Origin: Bacteroidia bacterium
GTDB taxonomy: Bacteria; Bacteroidota; Bacteroidia; Chitinophagales; Chitinophagaceae
Length of the DNA: 64,000 nucleotides
Direction: 5' to 3'
NCBI GenBank assembly: GCA_030429205.1
Contig: JAUICZ010000003.1
Coordinates: forward strand, 1 to 64,000
Under the pieces are notes generated by a model, which was given only the letters and a program-made list of their open reading frames with translations, ran no database searches and had not been told where the DNA came from. Below are positions 28,728 to 37,951 of the stretch, one piece after another (the stretch's first letter is position 1; every line of letters starts with the position of its first letter). The translations under genes were made by a program, and so were the position numbers.

Positions 28728-29411
28728 TTAAATATCGTCATCCAGTAAGTCAGGGCGCCTTTCTTCTGTACGCTTAACAGACTGTTCGTGTCTCCACTCA
28801 CCTATTTTCTTTGGGTCTCCGGACAATAGAATTTCAGGCACTTTCCACCCTCTAAAATCTGCAGGACGTGTATATACAGGTGGTGCCAGCAGCCCATCCT
28901 GATGCGAATCTGTCAGTGCAGATGTTTCATCATTTAGCACGCCCGGTATCAACCTGCCAATAGCATCTACCAAAACAGCCGCAGCTAATTCACCTCCACT
29001 CAACACATAATCTCCTATTGATATTTCCATTGTTACAAAGTGCTCTCTTACACGCTCATCTATACCTTTATAATGACCACAAATAATAATCAGGTTCTCT
29101 TTCAGAGAAAGAGTGTTCGCAGTTTTTTGCACCAAAGTTTTTCCATCTGGTGTCATATAGATCACCTCGTCATACTTTCGTTCTTCCTGTAACTTCTCAA
29201 CAAGTATTGCCAGAGGTTCCGGCATCATTACCATACCTGCTCCACCTCCAAATTGATAATCGTCTACTTGTGCTTGTTTGTATGGAGTATAGTCTCTTAA
29301 ATTGTGCACATGTACATCCAACAACCCTTTTGCTTGTGCACGTTTCATAATAGAATGTGCAAACGGGCTGTCTAATAGTTGAGGTACTACTGTAATTACA
29401 TCTATTCTCAT
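28728..29411 (-). CDS. trmD: tRNA (guanine37-N1)-methyltransferase
   Basis: TrmD of 227 residues from the ATG at 29411 ([17 protein letters not shown]); the frame extends further, but that start abuts rimM and matches the family. It has [13 protein letters not shown] and the SAM trefoil-knot signature [12 protein letters not shown] with [11 protein letters not shown]. The enzyme methylates G37 of tRNAs reading CNN and some other codons, preventing +1 frameshifts. It begins one base after the rimM stop, so the two are translationally coupled. Confidence 0.97.
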   Translation of the reverse strand: MRIDVITVVPQLLDSPFAHSIMKRAQAKGLLDVHVHNLRDYTPYKQAQVDDYQFGGGAGMVMMPEPLAILVEKLQEERKYDEVIYMTPDGKTLVQKTANTLSLKENLIIICGHYKGIDERVREHFVTMEISIGDYVLSGGELAAAVLVDAIGRLIPGVLNDETSALTDSHQDGLLAPPVYTRPADFRGWKVPEILLSGDPKKIGEWRHEQSVKRTEERRPDLLDDDI

Positions 29412-29412
29412 C

Positions 29413-29943
29413 TTAATCTTCTTCGCTGCTATTATTGTCAAGATAAACCTCTAGTAAGCCATCAGGAAGGTTCATTCTAATAAACTTATTCTTCAGGTTC
29501 ACATCAATTATAAAATCGTCTACCAAAGGCACCAGCACTTCTTTTTTATCAATCATTAATTGGGCTATCCACTGTGGTCCTGCCTGTAACACATCTGCTA
29601 TTACCCCAATGCCTCCTTTTGTTTTATCAACTAAATCAAAACCAACATATAGTAGCGGGCTATTCACTTTTGTATTACGTAACAATTCTTCATCTACATA
29701 TACATTCTTACCAATGAGTGCCTTTGCCTTTTCTGCATTATCCAGTTCATCTAAACTTATAATACACTCCCACTGTTTTGAATCTTTAGCTGTTTCTACA
29801 AAATGCGGGATAAGATTGTCTCTTTGCAACTCAATATGCAGCACATCACCACTATTCAACCACTCTTGTTGTTCTATGTTATGTTTTAGTACCACACTCC
29901 CCTGCAGCCCATGTGTTGCTACTATTTTGCCCAGTTTTACCAT
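29413..29943 (-). CDS. rimM: Ribosome maturation factor RimM
   Basis: A protein of 176 residues. The N-terminal RimM domain begins [20 protein letters not shown], and a C-terminal PRC-barrel includes [10 protein letters not shown] and [18 protein letters not shown]. RimM assists assembly of the 30S head by binding S19. It heads the rimM-trmD pair; the rpsP gene usually upstream is absent, and a small membrane protein gene is there instead. Confidence 0.94.
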   Translation of the reverse strand: MVKLGKIVATHGLQGSVVLKHNIEQQEWLNSGDVLHIELQRDNLIPHFVETAKDSKQWECIISLDELDNAEKAKALIGKNVYVDEELLRNTKVNSPLLYVGFDLVDKTKGGIGVIADVLQAGPQWIAQLMIDKKEVLVPLVDDFIIDVNLKNKFIRMNLPDGLLEVYLDNNSSEED

Positions 29944-29978
29944 TGGTGCAAAATTAGCAAAAGAATTTTGCCAACTTT

Positions 29979-30470
29979 CTAGAAATATCCAAAGTAATAT
30001 TTTGCGTGTGTAGAGTATTCTATATTCAGCTCATCACCTTTTCTCATCTTGTCGTAATCAAGTTTAGACACGCGAATACTCAATAAAGTAGGAGAATCTA
30101 TAAAAAAGTAATACTCATCATTCGCCGGCATAAATTGTTTACGTGTAATATGTGTGCTTTCAACTGTTTTAGTTCGGTCGCGAATGTCTGCCCTAATCTT
30201 GTATAAACCTTTCTTATAAATAGCATATCCTATCAACAGCGCAACAACTACAGTAACAGAAAGTCCGATAAAATAATATGTTATTGAGAATGGATCATCC
30301 TGCCCTTCGAAAGCCCTATACCATGCAAATAAAAAGGGCAACAATACACTGCCAGACATAACTATACGCATAATCAAATAAAACTGCCCCTTATCTTTCT
30401 GCTCTTTCTTTAACAGAAAGTCTAACTCCTCAATACTGAGCGGCTCTATGTATATACGTATCGCTCGCAT
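29979..30470 (-). CDS. Hypothetical membrane protein
   Basis: A protein of 163 residues. A cytoplasmic N-terminus (IEPLSIEELDFLLKKEQKDKG) is followed by two hydrophobic helices (about residues 31-50 and 68-90) and a soluble, probably beta-rich C-terminal region (YYFFIDSPTLLSIRVSKLDYDKM). Family not recognised. It lies between the Rel/Spo gene (11 bases upstream) and rimM (35 bases downstream), so it may be co-transcribed with both. Confidence 0.75.
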   Translation of the reverse strand: MRAIRIYIEPLSIEELDFLLKKEQKDKGQFYLIMRIVMSGSVLLPFLFAWYRAFEGQDDPFSITYYFIGLSVTVVVALLIGYAIYKKGLYKIRADIRDRTKTVESTHITRKQFMPANDEYYFFIDSPTLLSIRVSKLDYDKMRKGDELNIEYSTHAKYYFGYF

Positions 30471-30481
30471 AACTATCTAAC

Positions 30482-32752
30482 CTAATCATCTTTCTCTACA
30501 TTATCACCCTGTAGTCTTATTACTTTATTAATACCTTTTAACACACTCAATTTTGCACATAACTGATCCAAATGCGCACGGTCGTTTACATACACCATGA
30601 TGGTACCATCAAAAACACCATCATGAGAGTCGATACTTATAGATCTCATATTAACGTTCAACTCTTTTGAGATAACATTAGTGATCATTTGTATTACACC
30701 AACATCATCTAAACCAATAATACGCACACCTGTAAGGAATGATATCTCTTTATTTTTAGCCCACTTTGTTTTAACTACCCTATGCCCGTGGTTTGCCAAT
30801 AGTTGCTGCGCGTTAGGGCAATCTGTTCTGTGTATTTTTAGTCCGTCACCAGAAGTAATAAAACCAAATACATCATCACCGGGAATAGGCTGACAGCATT
30901 GGGCTAACTTGTATAATATCTTATCAGAGCTTTCTCCAAATATGATAAGCTCTGTATCTTTTGCATGTTGTTGTTTACGTTCTTCCTTCTCAGATATCAG
31001 GTCTCTGCTATCCAGCTTGGCCTCTTTTACCGGCTGCTCCAGCTTATCTCCATGCACAGTAAACCCTCTCAGCTCCTTAATATCAATACTACCCACTGCT
31101 ATACCGTAAAAAACATCCAAGGGAGATTGCTTCTTGAAGTAAGTAGTGATCTCATTTAAATTATACTGCGATGGAGATACCCCCATGTGTTTCAACTTAC
31201 GATACAATATCTCTTTACCATCTTCAGATATTTTACGTTTCTCTTCTTTCAGGTAATATTTAATACGCGATTTTGCTTTACCTGTAATTACAAGACTCAA
31301 CCAATCTTCAGAAGGTTTTTGCTTAGATGAAGTAATAATCTCTACCTGATCTCCCGTCTTTAATTCGTGACTGATAGGCACTAAACGATAATTCACTTTC
31401 GCGCCAATGCATCGTGCACCTAACTCTGAGTGAATATCAAAAGCAAAATCTAAAGCTGTAGCACCTTTAGGCATCACACGCATGTCTCCTTTAGGAGTAT
31501 ATATGTATATCTCTTCGGTAAACAGATCCAGCTTAAAATCTTGTAAAAAGTCTAAGGTATCTGTATCAGGGTTACTCAGCACTTCCCTCAAGTGCTCCAG
31601 CCAACTATCTAGTTTTGTTTCTTGTAAATCTGCTGCACCTTCCTTGTAACGCCAATGCGCTGCAACCCCTTTTTCAGCTATCTCGTTCATCCTCTTGGTA
31701 CGAATCTGTACCTCCACCCACCTACCGGCAGGGCCCATAACAGTAGTATGCAATGCTTCATAACCATTCCCCTTAGGGACACTTATCCAATCTCGCAACC
31801 TATCCGGGCTGGGGTTATAAAAATTGGTAACGATAGAATAAACCTTCCAGCAATCTTCTTTTTCTTTTTCAACAGGAGTGTCTAATATTATTCTAATCGC
31901 AAAAAGGTCGTAAACCTCTTCAAAGGCAACATTTTTAGTTCTTATCTTATTCCATATAGAATGGACTGATTTCGGTCTGCCATAAATCTCAAAGCTATAC
32001 CCCTGTTCTTTTAGCTCTTGCTTGATGGGTTTACTAAATTCATTAATATACTTATTGCGATCTTTTTTGGTCTCCTTCAACCCTTGCATGATCTCTTCAT
32101 ACACATCCGGTTGTGTATATTTCAGCGACAAGTCTTCTAGTTCTGATTTGATCTCATACAAACCTAATCTATGAGCCAGAGGTGCATATATATAAGATGT
32201 TTCAGATGCTATTTTCAGCTGCTTCTCACGCTTCATACTTTCAAGCGTACGCATGTTGTGCAACCTGTCTGCTATTTTTATCAATATTACGCGAGGATCT
32301 TCTGCAAGAGTCAGTAATATCTTCCTGAAGTTTTCTGCCTGTTGTGTTGTCGTTTCCGAGTTGTAGTCTACAACGTTAGATATTTTGGTGAGTCCATCTA
32401 TGATCTTTGCATAGTTAGACCCGAATTCCGCCTCTATATCTTCAAGGGTGATCTCTGTATCTTCTACAACGTCGTGCAATAATGCACAAATAGCAGAAGT
32501 AACCCCCATACCTACTTCTTGTACTACTATTCTGGCTACGGCTATCGGGTGAAGGATATAAGGCTCTCCGGACTTACGTCTCATATCCTTGTGCGCATCT
32601 GCGGAGATTTCAAATGCTCTTCTTATACGAGACCTGTCACCTTTCTTTATCCTGTCTTTTAAAACACGTAAAAGGGCGCGGTATTCGCGCAGGATAAGTT
32701 TCTTTTCCTCATCCTCACTTTTATGATATATCTGTGCTATAGTATGCTCCAT
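30482..32752 (-). CDS. rsh: Bifunctional (p)ppGpp synthetase/hydrolase (Rel/Spo homologue)
   Basis: A protein of 756 residues with the full long-RSH architecture. The N-terminal HD hydrolase has RRKSGEPYILHPIAVA and ALLHDVVEDTEI. The synthetase domain has YGRPKSVHSIWNK and PKGNGYEALHTTVMG. A TGS domain (IYIYTPKGDMRVMPKGATALDFA), a conserved-cysteine zinc-finger-like segment (LAQCCQPIPGDDVFGF) and a C-terminal ACT domain (VRIIGLDDVGVIQMITNVI) follow. With an intact HD it should both make and degrade the stringent-response alarmone. Confidence 0.95.
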   Translation of the reverse strand: MEHTIAQIYHKSEDEEKKLILREYRALLRVLKDRIKKGDRSRIRRAFEISADAHKDMRRKSGEPYILHPIAVARIVVQEVGMGVTSAICALLHDVVEDTEITLEDIEAEFGSNYAKIIDGLTKISNVVDYNSETTTQQAENFRKILLTLAEDPRVILIKIADRLHNMRTLESMKREKQLKIASETSYIYAPLAHRLGLYEIKSELEDLSLKYTQPDVYEEIMQGLKETKKDRNKYINEFSKPIKQELKEQGYSFEIYGRPKSVHSIWNKIRTKNVAFEEVYDLFAIRIILDTPVEKEKEDCWKVYSIVTNFYNPSPDRLRDWISVPKGNGYEALHTTVMGPAGRWVEVQIRTKRMNEIAEKGVAAHWRYKEGAADLQETKLDSWLEHLREVLSNPDTDTLDFLQDFKLDLFTEEIYIYTPKGDMRVMPKGATALDFAFDIHSELGARCIGAKVNYRLVPISHELKTGDQVEIITSSKQKPSEDWLSLVITGKAKSRIKYYLKEEKRKISEDGKEILYRKLKHMGVSPSQYNLNEITTYFKKQSPLDVFYGIAVGSIDIKELRGFTVHGDKLEQPVKEAKLDSRDLISEKEERKQQHAKDTELIIFGESSDKILYKLAQCCQPIPGDDVFGFITSGDGLKIHRTDCPNAQQLLANHGHRVVKTKWAKNKEISFLTGVRIIGLDDVGVIQMITNVISKELNVNMRSISIDSHDGVFDGTIMVYVNDRAHLDQLCAKLSVLKGINKVIRLQGDNVEKDD

Positions 32753-32832
32753 ATGTACCTAACATAAATTTACGAAATACGCAGGCAAATATTTATAAAA
32801 ACTAACTAAGAGTGTATAGTCCGTTTCAGGTA

Positions 32833-35800
32833 TTAGTATTTCGACCGATAGAACATTAAGTACCTGCCAAAACTTTTTTCGCCAAGCAGTTGTTCATAGT
32901 TCGACTTTGATATCATAACGATATTATACTCTTCTGAAGTATACTCTCTGAATATCTGTTTGGTCTTCTTCAAAGAGTTCATGTATATGACGGCCTGGTT
33001 TTTATTGTCGAATGTTTTAATGATCAAAACACCTTGAGTTGGTGTCAGCATAGTTATGCCAGTCTCTAATTTTAACGAACCGAACTTAAATTTATTGAAA
33101 TCGTTAATTGCCACCTCAACACCTTTTGTTCGCTGCTCTAATGCTCTAAAGCTAAATAATACATAGTGCTCAGCTTTACTGTCATAAACATATTTTGCCG
33201 GCTTATTTCCTGCCGGCGCATTATCGACATTCGCATTTACAGTTTGTTGTTTTGTAGAGTCTGCAACACTACCTGTAGTATCTACAGTATTAGTTGATGC
33301 AGAAGCAGCCGTTGGCAAGTTAGATGCCTGTTTACTACGCTCAACGGTAATATAGCTAAGTATAGCTTCTGCCCAACTACGTAAACTATCAGTAGGGTCT
33401 GTATGCGCTGTCATAAAGATCGTCAACAAAGAATCTGCAGGAGTAAAGTTTCCTGTTAATGCATGAGAAGCCGCTTCTATAATCAAGAATCGATCTTTAT
33501 AAACCGGCAAATCCTGATACATCAGTTGCCCCTTTTGTGCACGAGGTAATGATGTCTCATAATCTCCAGACAATAATGCGGTATATGTTGCATCGTAGTA
33601 AGTTCCTACATCTTCTGTAGACTGTATACCACTACCATCCTCTGTAGGCTGAACTAACTTCGCCCATTTACTATCACTATAATCTCTTACTAATATGTCG
33701 CTGTATTCTTTTGCCTTGGTTAAGTTATCTTGCCTTAATGCGATCAAGTGTCTCAAATAAATAGCCTCAGCCTTATGAGGGTGATTTGCAAAACGAATAT
33801 CCAGTGTATCTAAGGTAGTTACCGCAGGAGGGTAATCTTCCAGATCTTTCACATATGCATTTGAGGCATCAATATGAGCCTGCATGATACTGTTCTTAAT
33901 ACTGTCTTTATCCTTATTGCTGGTAGGTATTAAAGCCAATAGGCTTTCTTCTGTAGGTATACCATTAGCATCTTTTTCCAGATCGCCATCACCATCATTA
34001 TCATTCTGTGCAAAAGCTGTTGCACTACTTCTGCGCCAGTTATCTGTTAAAGGTCTATTACCCCACTTTTGCTTAAATGCATTATACCCTTTTTGCATCA
34101 ATGCAGGGTTTGCAAAGTACCAGTTAGAGAAATTGTTTTTTCTATTATTGTTATTGGCATTTTTCAATGCAGCGTTTAGCCCTGCATTCTCTGCCTGGAA
34201 AATGCTGTCTCTTCTGCGATCTTCCAATATCTTAATATACTTTCTTATTACTTGTTTTTGGTCTTTCTCACTCATTGCAGATAGCGCCAGAAGGCTATCA
34301 CCATTCTTTATCACTCTTAATGGCTCTGTTAAAGACTCTAATGCTAAACTTCTGCGCAAAGCCAAATTAAGCTCATCTCCAACAGTACCACCATCCGCCA
34401 TTAAGTTGGCAACACTATCGTATGCAGCTTTAGCATCTTCATACCTTTTAGCATCATAATATATATCACCAAGCTTAGCATAGGATTTTGCTTTCTGTGG
34501 AGCTGTTGCCGTTGGAGACTTTATACCCTTACCTAAATACTCAATTGCGTCTTCTGAGTTACCTCCGTTCAGTGCCAAATTACCCAGCAAGTAGTACACC
34601 TGCTCGTAATACTTAGCAAATTTGCCATCTCTAAGTATCTTCTTGAGCATCACTACGGTCTCTTCCTGCTCCCCCCCCTCATACATCAAGCTGGTGGCCA
34701 TGCTTTTCTTAGCATAAAAATCCATCTCAAGACTCGGGTTTAGTTTTTGTACCAACCTAAAGTTTTTTGCAGAGCTATCATATAATTGGAAACTCTGTAA
34801 CAGTTGACCGTTAATATATGCAGCGCGTCTTCTTACCCAATTAGGTAATTTATTGTCTTTAGATACCTGTGTTAAATGAGTTACAGCTCCTGTATAGTCT
34901 TTCTGGCTTAACCTGATATATGCTTTTTCTAAAGCCAGCCTACCCTCTAACGAACCCGGGAAATTAGGATCTGCTTCTAATAAATCCAGTACAGACTCTG
35001 CACTACCCTCCTCGCCCATTTCTGTAAAGGTTCTTGCCAACCACAATATTGCATCGTTATGTACCGACCTATGTTGTACCAGTTTAGCCACACCTTTTTT
35101 CTCCTCTTCTACTATAGAATTAGAGCTCTTACCACTACTTCTTCTTTTGTAAGGATTTTTCTTTTTCTTCTTACGCTTGTCTCTTAAGCTTACAATATAT
35201 TTAAAGGCATCGCTGGCATTTTCATAATCAGCTTTATAATAGTATGCCTGCCCTAACAGTAAATATAGATCGTCTCCCCACTTGGTTCTAGGGTCATGTA
35301 TTTGGATACCTACAGAAGCTTTACGGATAATACTATCCATATCGGCTGCTAAAACGGAAGAATCTCTATCAGGATCAAATGGATACAACGATAATAAGGA
35401 GTCGTAATTCTCTTGTCGGAATCTTTGCATATTATCCAATGCTTCATCCATCTTTTGATCTGCATTGAAGTAATAGTTAAATCTGGTAAACGTGTTCTGG
35501 AATACTGATCGAGGGAAGCCCCATCGCTTCTTAAGCATCTTCTCATTACTCCAAGCTTCTCGCTTCTTTTTTATTTTCAGTTCCAAAGCCAGCTGCTTTT
35601 TCTCTTCACGCTGCTTCTCTTTAACCTTTCGTTCTTTCTCTCGCTTTTCTTTCAGCTTTGCCAGGCTATCTGACCTTTGCTGGCGCACCTCTTTTAAACT
35701 ATCTGTATATGCTTTACGTACAGCAACTATACTATCGGTTCTGGCTTTACGCACGGCAGCCATGCTGTCTATCACACGCTTTCGTTCAGTTTTAACACTG

Positions 35801-36642
35801 TCGTAGTATGCGGTTCTTACTGCTTTAATACTATCTAAACGCAACTTACGTACTACGGCTACACTATCTTTATATCTTTTACTGGCCCTATACTCTCTTA
35901 TGGCTGCTAAGCTATCCGATCGCTTTTTCTGAGCTGCCCTTAAACTATCAACGTATACCTTACGTACAGCTACAATACTATCGGTAACCCGTTTTCGTTC
36001 AGCCTTTATACTATCCAGCTTTCTAGTCCTTACCAGTTTAATTGAGTCTAACCGTGCTTGCCGTATCGCAGATACACTGTCTTTATATCTTTTGCTGGAA
36101 CGATATGCTCTTACAGCAGACAAGCTATCAGACATACGTTGCCTAACAGCTTTTATACTATCCAACTTGTGTTCCCGAACTATTTTCAGACTATCATAAT
36201 ACCTTTTTTGTGCTGTACGTGTAGAGTCTAACTTATGTTGTCTGGCAGCTTGAACACTGTCGTTATACTTTTTTTGCGCTACCCTTGTTGAGTCTAGTAT
36301 GTGTTGGCGAGCAACACGCATACTATCAAAATACTTTTTCTGTGCCGCCCTTGTAGAATCTAGTTTTTTCTGTCTGGCGACACGCATACTATCGTAGTAC
36401 TGCTTTTGTGCTGTGCGTGTAGAATCTAATATACGTTGGCGAGCAGCAGTAGCACTATCTTGCTGGCGAGCTCTGGCATTGCGAGCAGAGTCTATCTTCT
36501 GCTGACGGGGAGAAACGGATTCTGTTCGAACAGGCTCTTTTTTATCTTTTTTCTTCTTGAACCACTGGGCACTAGCATCCTGACCGATGCATAGCCCGAT
36601 TATCATGAAAATAAGATATGTTATTAACCGCCTGATTACCAA
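32833..36642 (-). CDS. porW: PorW/SprE-like TPR protein with long DS hendecad repeat
   Basis: A protein of 1269 residues. A hydrophobic N-terminus (about 5-25) is followed by 25 tandem units starting with Asp-Ser and spaced 11 residues (residues 51-335), then a basic linker. From about residue 380 to 1050 there are TPR-like helices (LLLGQAYYYKADYENASDAF, YYLLGNLALNGGNSEDAIEYL). The C-terminal roughly 110 residues (HYVLFSFRALEQ ... YEQLLGEKSFGRYLMFYRSKY) resemble the end of SprE/PorW, the TPR lipoprotein needed for T9SS and gliding in Bacteroidota. Family members I know are nearer 600-900 residues, so the repeat block is extra. T9SS cargo genes at 14829 and 27304 fit this role. Confidence 0.78.
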   Translation of the reverse strand: MVIRRLITYLIFMIIGLCIGQDASAQWFKKKKDKKEPVRTESVSPRQQKIDSARNARARQQDSATAARQRILDSTRTAQKQYYDSMRVARQKKLDSTRAAQKKYFDSMRVARQHILDSTRVAQKKYNDSVQAARQHKLDSTRTAQKRYYDSLKIVREHKLDSIKAVRQRMSDSLSAVRAYRSSKRYKDSVSAIRQARLDSIKLVRTRKLDSIKAERKRVTDSIVAVRKVYVDSLRAAQKKRSDSLAAIREYRASKRYKDSVAVVRKLRLDSIKAVRTAYYDSVKTERKRVIDSMAAVRKARTDSIVAVRKAYTDSLKEVRQQRSDSLAKLKEKREKERKVKEKQREEKKQLALELKIKKKREAWSNEKMLKKRWGFPRSVFQNTFTRFNYYFNADQKMDEALDNMQRFRQENYDSLLSLYPFDPDRDSSVLAADMDSIIRKASVGIQIHDPRTKWGDDLYLLLGQAYYYKADYENASDAFKYIVSLRDKRKKKKKNPYKRRSSGKSSNSIVEEEKKGVAKLVQHRSVHNDAILWLARTFTEMGEEGSAESVLDLLEADPNFPGSLEGRLALEKAYIRLSQKDYTGAVTHLTQVSKDNKLPNWVRRRAAYINGQLLQSFQLYDSSAKNFRLVQKLNPSLEMDFYAKKSMATSLMYEGGEQEETVVMLKKILRDGKFAKYYEQVYYLLGNLALNGGNSEDAIEYLGKGIKSPTATAPQKAKSYAKLGDIYYDAKRYEDAKAAYDSVANLMADGGTVGDELNLALRRSLALESLTEPLRVIKNGDSLLALSAMSEKDQKQVIRKYIKILEDRRRDSIFQAENAGLNAALKNANNNNRKNNFSNWYFANPALMQKGYNAFKQKWGNRPLTDNWRRSSATAFAQNDNDGDGDLEKDANGIPTEESLLALIPTSNKDKDSIKNSIMQAHIDASNAYVKDLEDYPPAVTTLDTLDIRFANHPHKAEAIYLRHLIALRQDNLTKAKEYSDILVRDYSDSKWAKLVQPTEDGSGIQSTEDVGTYYDATYTALLSGDYETSLPRAQKGQLMYQDLPVYKDRFLIIEAASHALTGNFTPADSLLTIFMTAHTDPTDSLRSWAEAILSYITVERSKQASNLPTAASASTNTVDTTGSVADSTKQQTVNANVDNAPAGNKPAKYVYDSKAEHYVLFSFRALEQRTKGVEVAINDFNKFKFGSLKLETGITMLTPTQGVLIIKTFDNKNQAVIYMNSLKKTKQIFREYTSEEYNIVMISKSNYEQLLGEKSFGRYLMFYRSKY
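35638..36492 (-). repeat. 33-bp coding repeat (25 Asp-Ser hendecad units) in the porW-like gene
   Basis: Twenty-five consecutive units, each beginning Asp-Ser, are spaced 11 residues (33 bases). Two units of 16 residues (both ending SKRYK, at residues 172 and 243) mark a higher-order duplication of about 71 residues. Typical units are DSTRTAQKQYY, DSMRVARQKKL and DSIVAVRKVYV. The composition (Asp-Ser start, Arg/Lys-rich, Ala/Val inside) predicts a long continuous charged helix. Confidence 0.9.
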
Positions 36643-36874
36643 TCTGCTAATTAGCTTAACTTCTTTTATCCACCTATATAACTGCTATTTCTGTAAATTA
36701 TTTTACGGTAGTTTATAGTTGTCAGTATAGGATTATTTATAAGTTTCCAAAAATAGACAAAAAACATATGAATTAATGGGAGAAACACATATTAATAACT
36801 GTTAATCAACCTATAAAAATCCTTTGCATATCTACGATTATCAGCTAAAAATGTAACTTCGCCCTAATAGGCAT

Positions 36875-37357
36875 ATGCAAGAGAATTCAGATAAAAACAA
36901 AGACTTCTTCAAGCGATTAAACACTAACTACAGGCTGGTTTTCATCGACGATGAATCGCTGGAAGAAGTAGCATCTTACAAGTTAACGATGCGCAAACTC
37001 TACATTTTGCTGTGCAGCCTGTTTGTTGTAGTTGCTATTATTACACTATCTCTGGTGATGTTTACCCCCATAAAGTACTATATACCCGGTTATGCCGGCG
37101 GACGGACGCGAATGGAGATGATAAAACTTAAACATAGTGTTGACTCTCTATCAGATCTTGTTGCCGCTCATGAAGCCTATCAGGAAAACTTACGCAGCGT
37201 TATCACCGGCAAAACACCGGTTAAACGTGATACAACCTTACTAGACCTGAAAAAAACACGCAGAGAAGAAATGAACAGTTTGTTACCGGAATCTAATATT
37301 CTAATGAAACAAGCGGCCAGAAGTGTAAAGAAAGACAACGAAAAAGCTAAAAAATAA
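36875..37357 (+). CDS. Membrane-anchored protein resembling the N-terminus of an M23 peptidase
   Basis: A protein of 160 residues. A cytoplasmic segment (FFKRLNTNYRLVFIDDESLEEVASYKL) leads into one transmembrane helix (about residues 48-68) and then a periplasmic YYIPGYAGG... stretch with coiled coil. This resembles the N-terminal part of Bacteroidota M23 endopeptidases, but the LytM domain that would follow is missing. It may therefore be a degenerate or dedicated anchor protein. The atpZ gene follows after 5 bases. Confidence 0.7.
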   Translation: MQENSDKNKDFFKRLNTNYRLVFIDDESLEEVASYKLTMRKLYILLCSLFVVVAIITLSLVMFTPIKYYIPGYAGGRTRMEMIKLKHSVDSLSDLVAAHEAYQENLRSVITGKTPVKRDTTLLDLKKTRREEMNSLLPESNILMKQAARSVKKDNEKAKK

Positions 37358-37362
37358 GTTCC

Positions 37363-37575
37363 ATGTCTTCAGAAAATAAGAACAGAGATTTGATGCGCTA
37401 TGCCGGACTCGGTTCTCAAATGATGGCAACCCTGGCCGTAATGACATGGCTTGGCTGGTATCTGGATAGCAAAACTTCATGGGATTTTCCATTATTCATC
37501 ATAATATTGCCTTTAGTTGGCTTAATTATTGCTTTATGGCAACTGATCAAAGCCTTCAACAAGCCTAAAAAATGA
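37363..37575 (+). CDS. atpZ: AtpZ/AtpI-family small membrane protein
   Basis: A protein of 70 residues with two membrane helices (about residues 15-32 and 40-60) and the family pattern RYAGLGSQMMATLAVMTWLGWYLD. AtpZ/AtpI proteins help assemble the F-type ATPase ring or transport Mg2+/Ca2+. The next gene overlaps its stop by ATGA. No structural ATP synthase gene follows, which is unusual. Confidence 0.82.
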   Translation: MSSENKNRDLMRYAGLGSQMMATLAVMTWLGWYLDSKTSWDFPLFIIILPLVGLIIALWQLIKAFNKPKK

Positions 37576-37949
37576 AAAAGAGTTTTGTTATTGCTATTGC
37601 AGCAGTTTTCTTGGCATTGGGTGGACTATTCTACTGGATGAAAACAGCCTACCCTGCTTTTAACTTTACCGTGTTAATGTGGGGTAATGCGATTATGGCT
37701 TTACTCTCTTACATATCTCATTTTTTAGTGACCAGGCAAATGAATAGCAAGCCTGATGCTTTTGTTCGCGGGGTGTATGCCTCTTCTTTTCTGAAGCTGT
37801 TCGTATGTATGGTTTCTATTTTGGTTTATGTCATGGTAAATAAGCCCAATATACACAAACCATCACTTTGGGTTTTGCTTGGCATTTATGCCGTTTATTC
37901 AATTGTAGAAACATGGCTCTCGTCTAAAATTGCAAGGGAGACCAAGTAA
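37572..37949 (+). CDS. Putative ATP-synthase-associated membrane protein (AtpI-like)
   Basis: A 125-residue protein with four predicted membrane helices, overlapping atpZ by four bases (ATGA). In related Bacteroidota an uncharacterised four-helix protein of this kind commonly lies between atpZ and atpB, so an accessory role for the F-type ATPase is inferred from position. The sequence itself carries no diagnostic motif. The next gene, an SprT-like protein, starts 2 bases after the stop. Confidence 0.7.
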   Translation: MKKSFVIAIAAVFLALGGLFYWMKTAYPAFNFTVLMWGNAIMALLSYISHFLVTRQMNSKPDAFVRGVYASSFLKLFVCMVSILVYVMVNKPNIHKPSLWVLLGIYAVYSIVETWLSSKIARETK

Positions 37950-37951
37950 AC

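Noticed and set aside
33884-34459. Plus-strand open frame of 191 residues, Leu/Ser-rich
   Set aside because: Antisense to the TPR region of the PorW-like gene. The Leu/Ser composition is what the complement of Lys/Glu/Ala-rich coding sequence gives.
35638-36492. CRISPR-like periodicity of 33 bases
   Set aside because: The repeat is in frame and encodes DS hendecads; there are no unique spacers of constant length and no cas genes.
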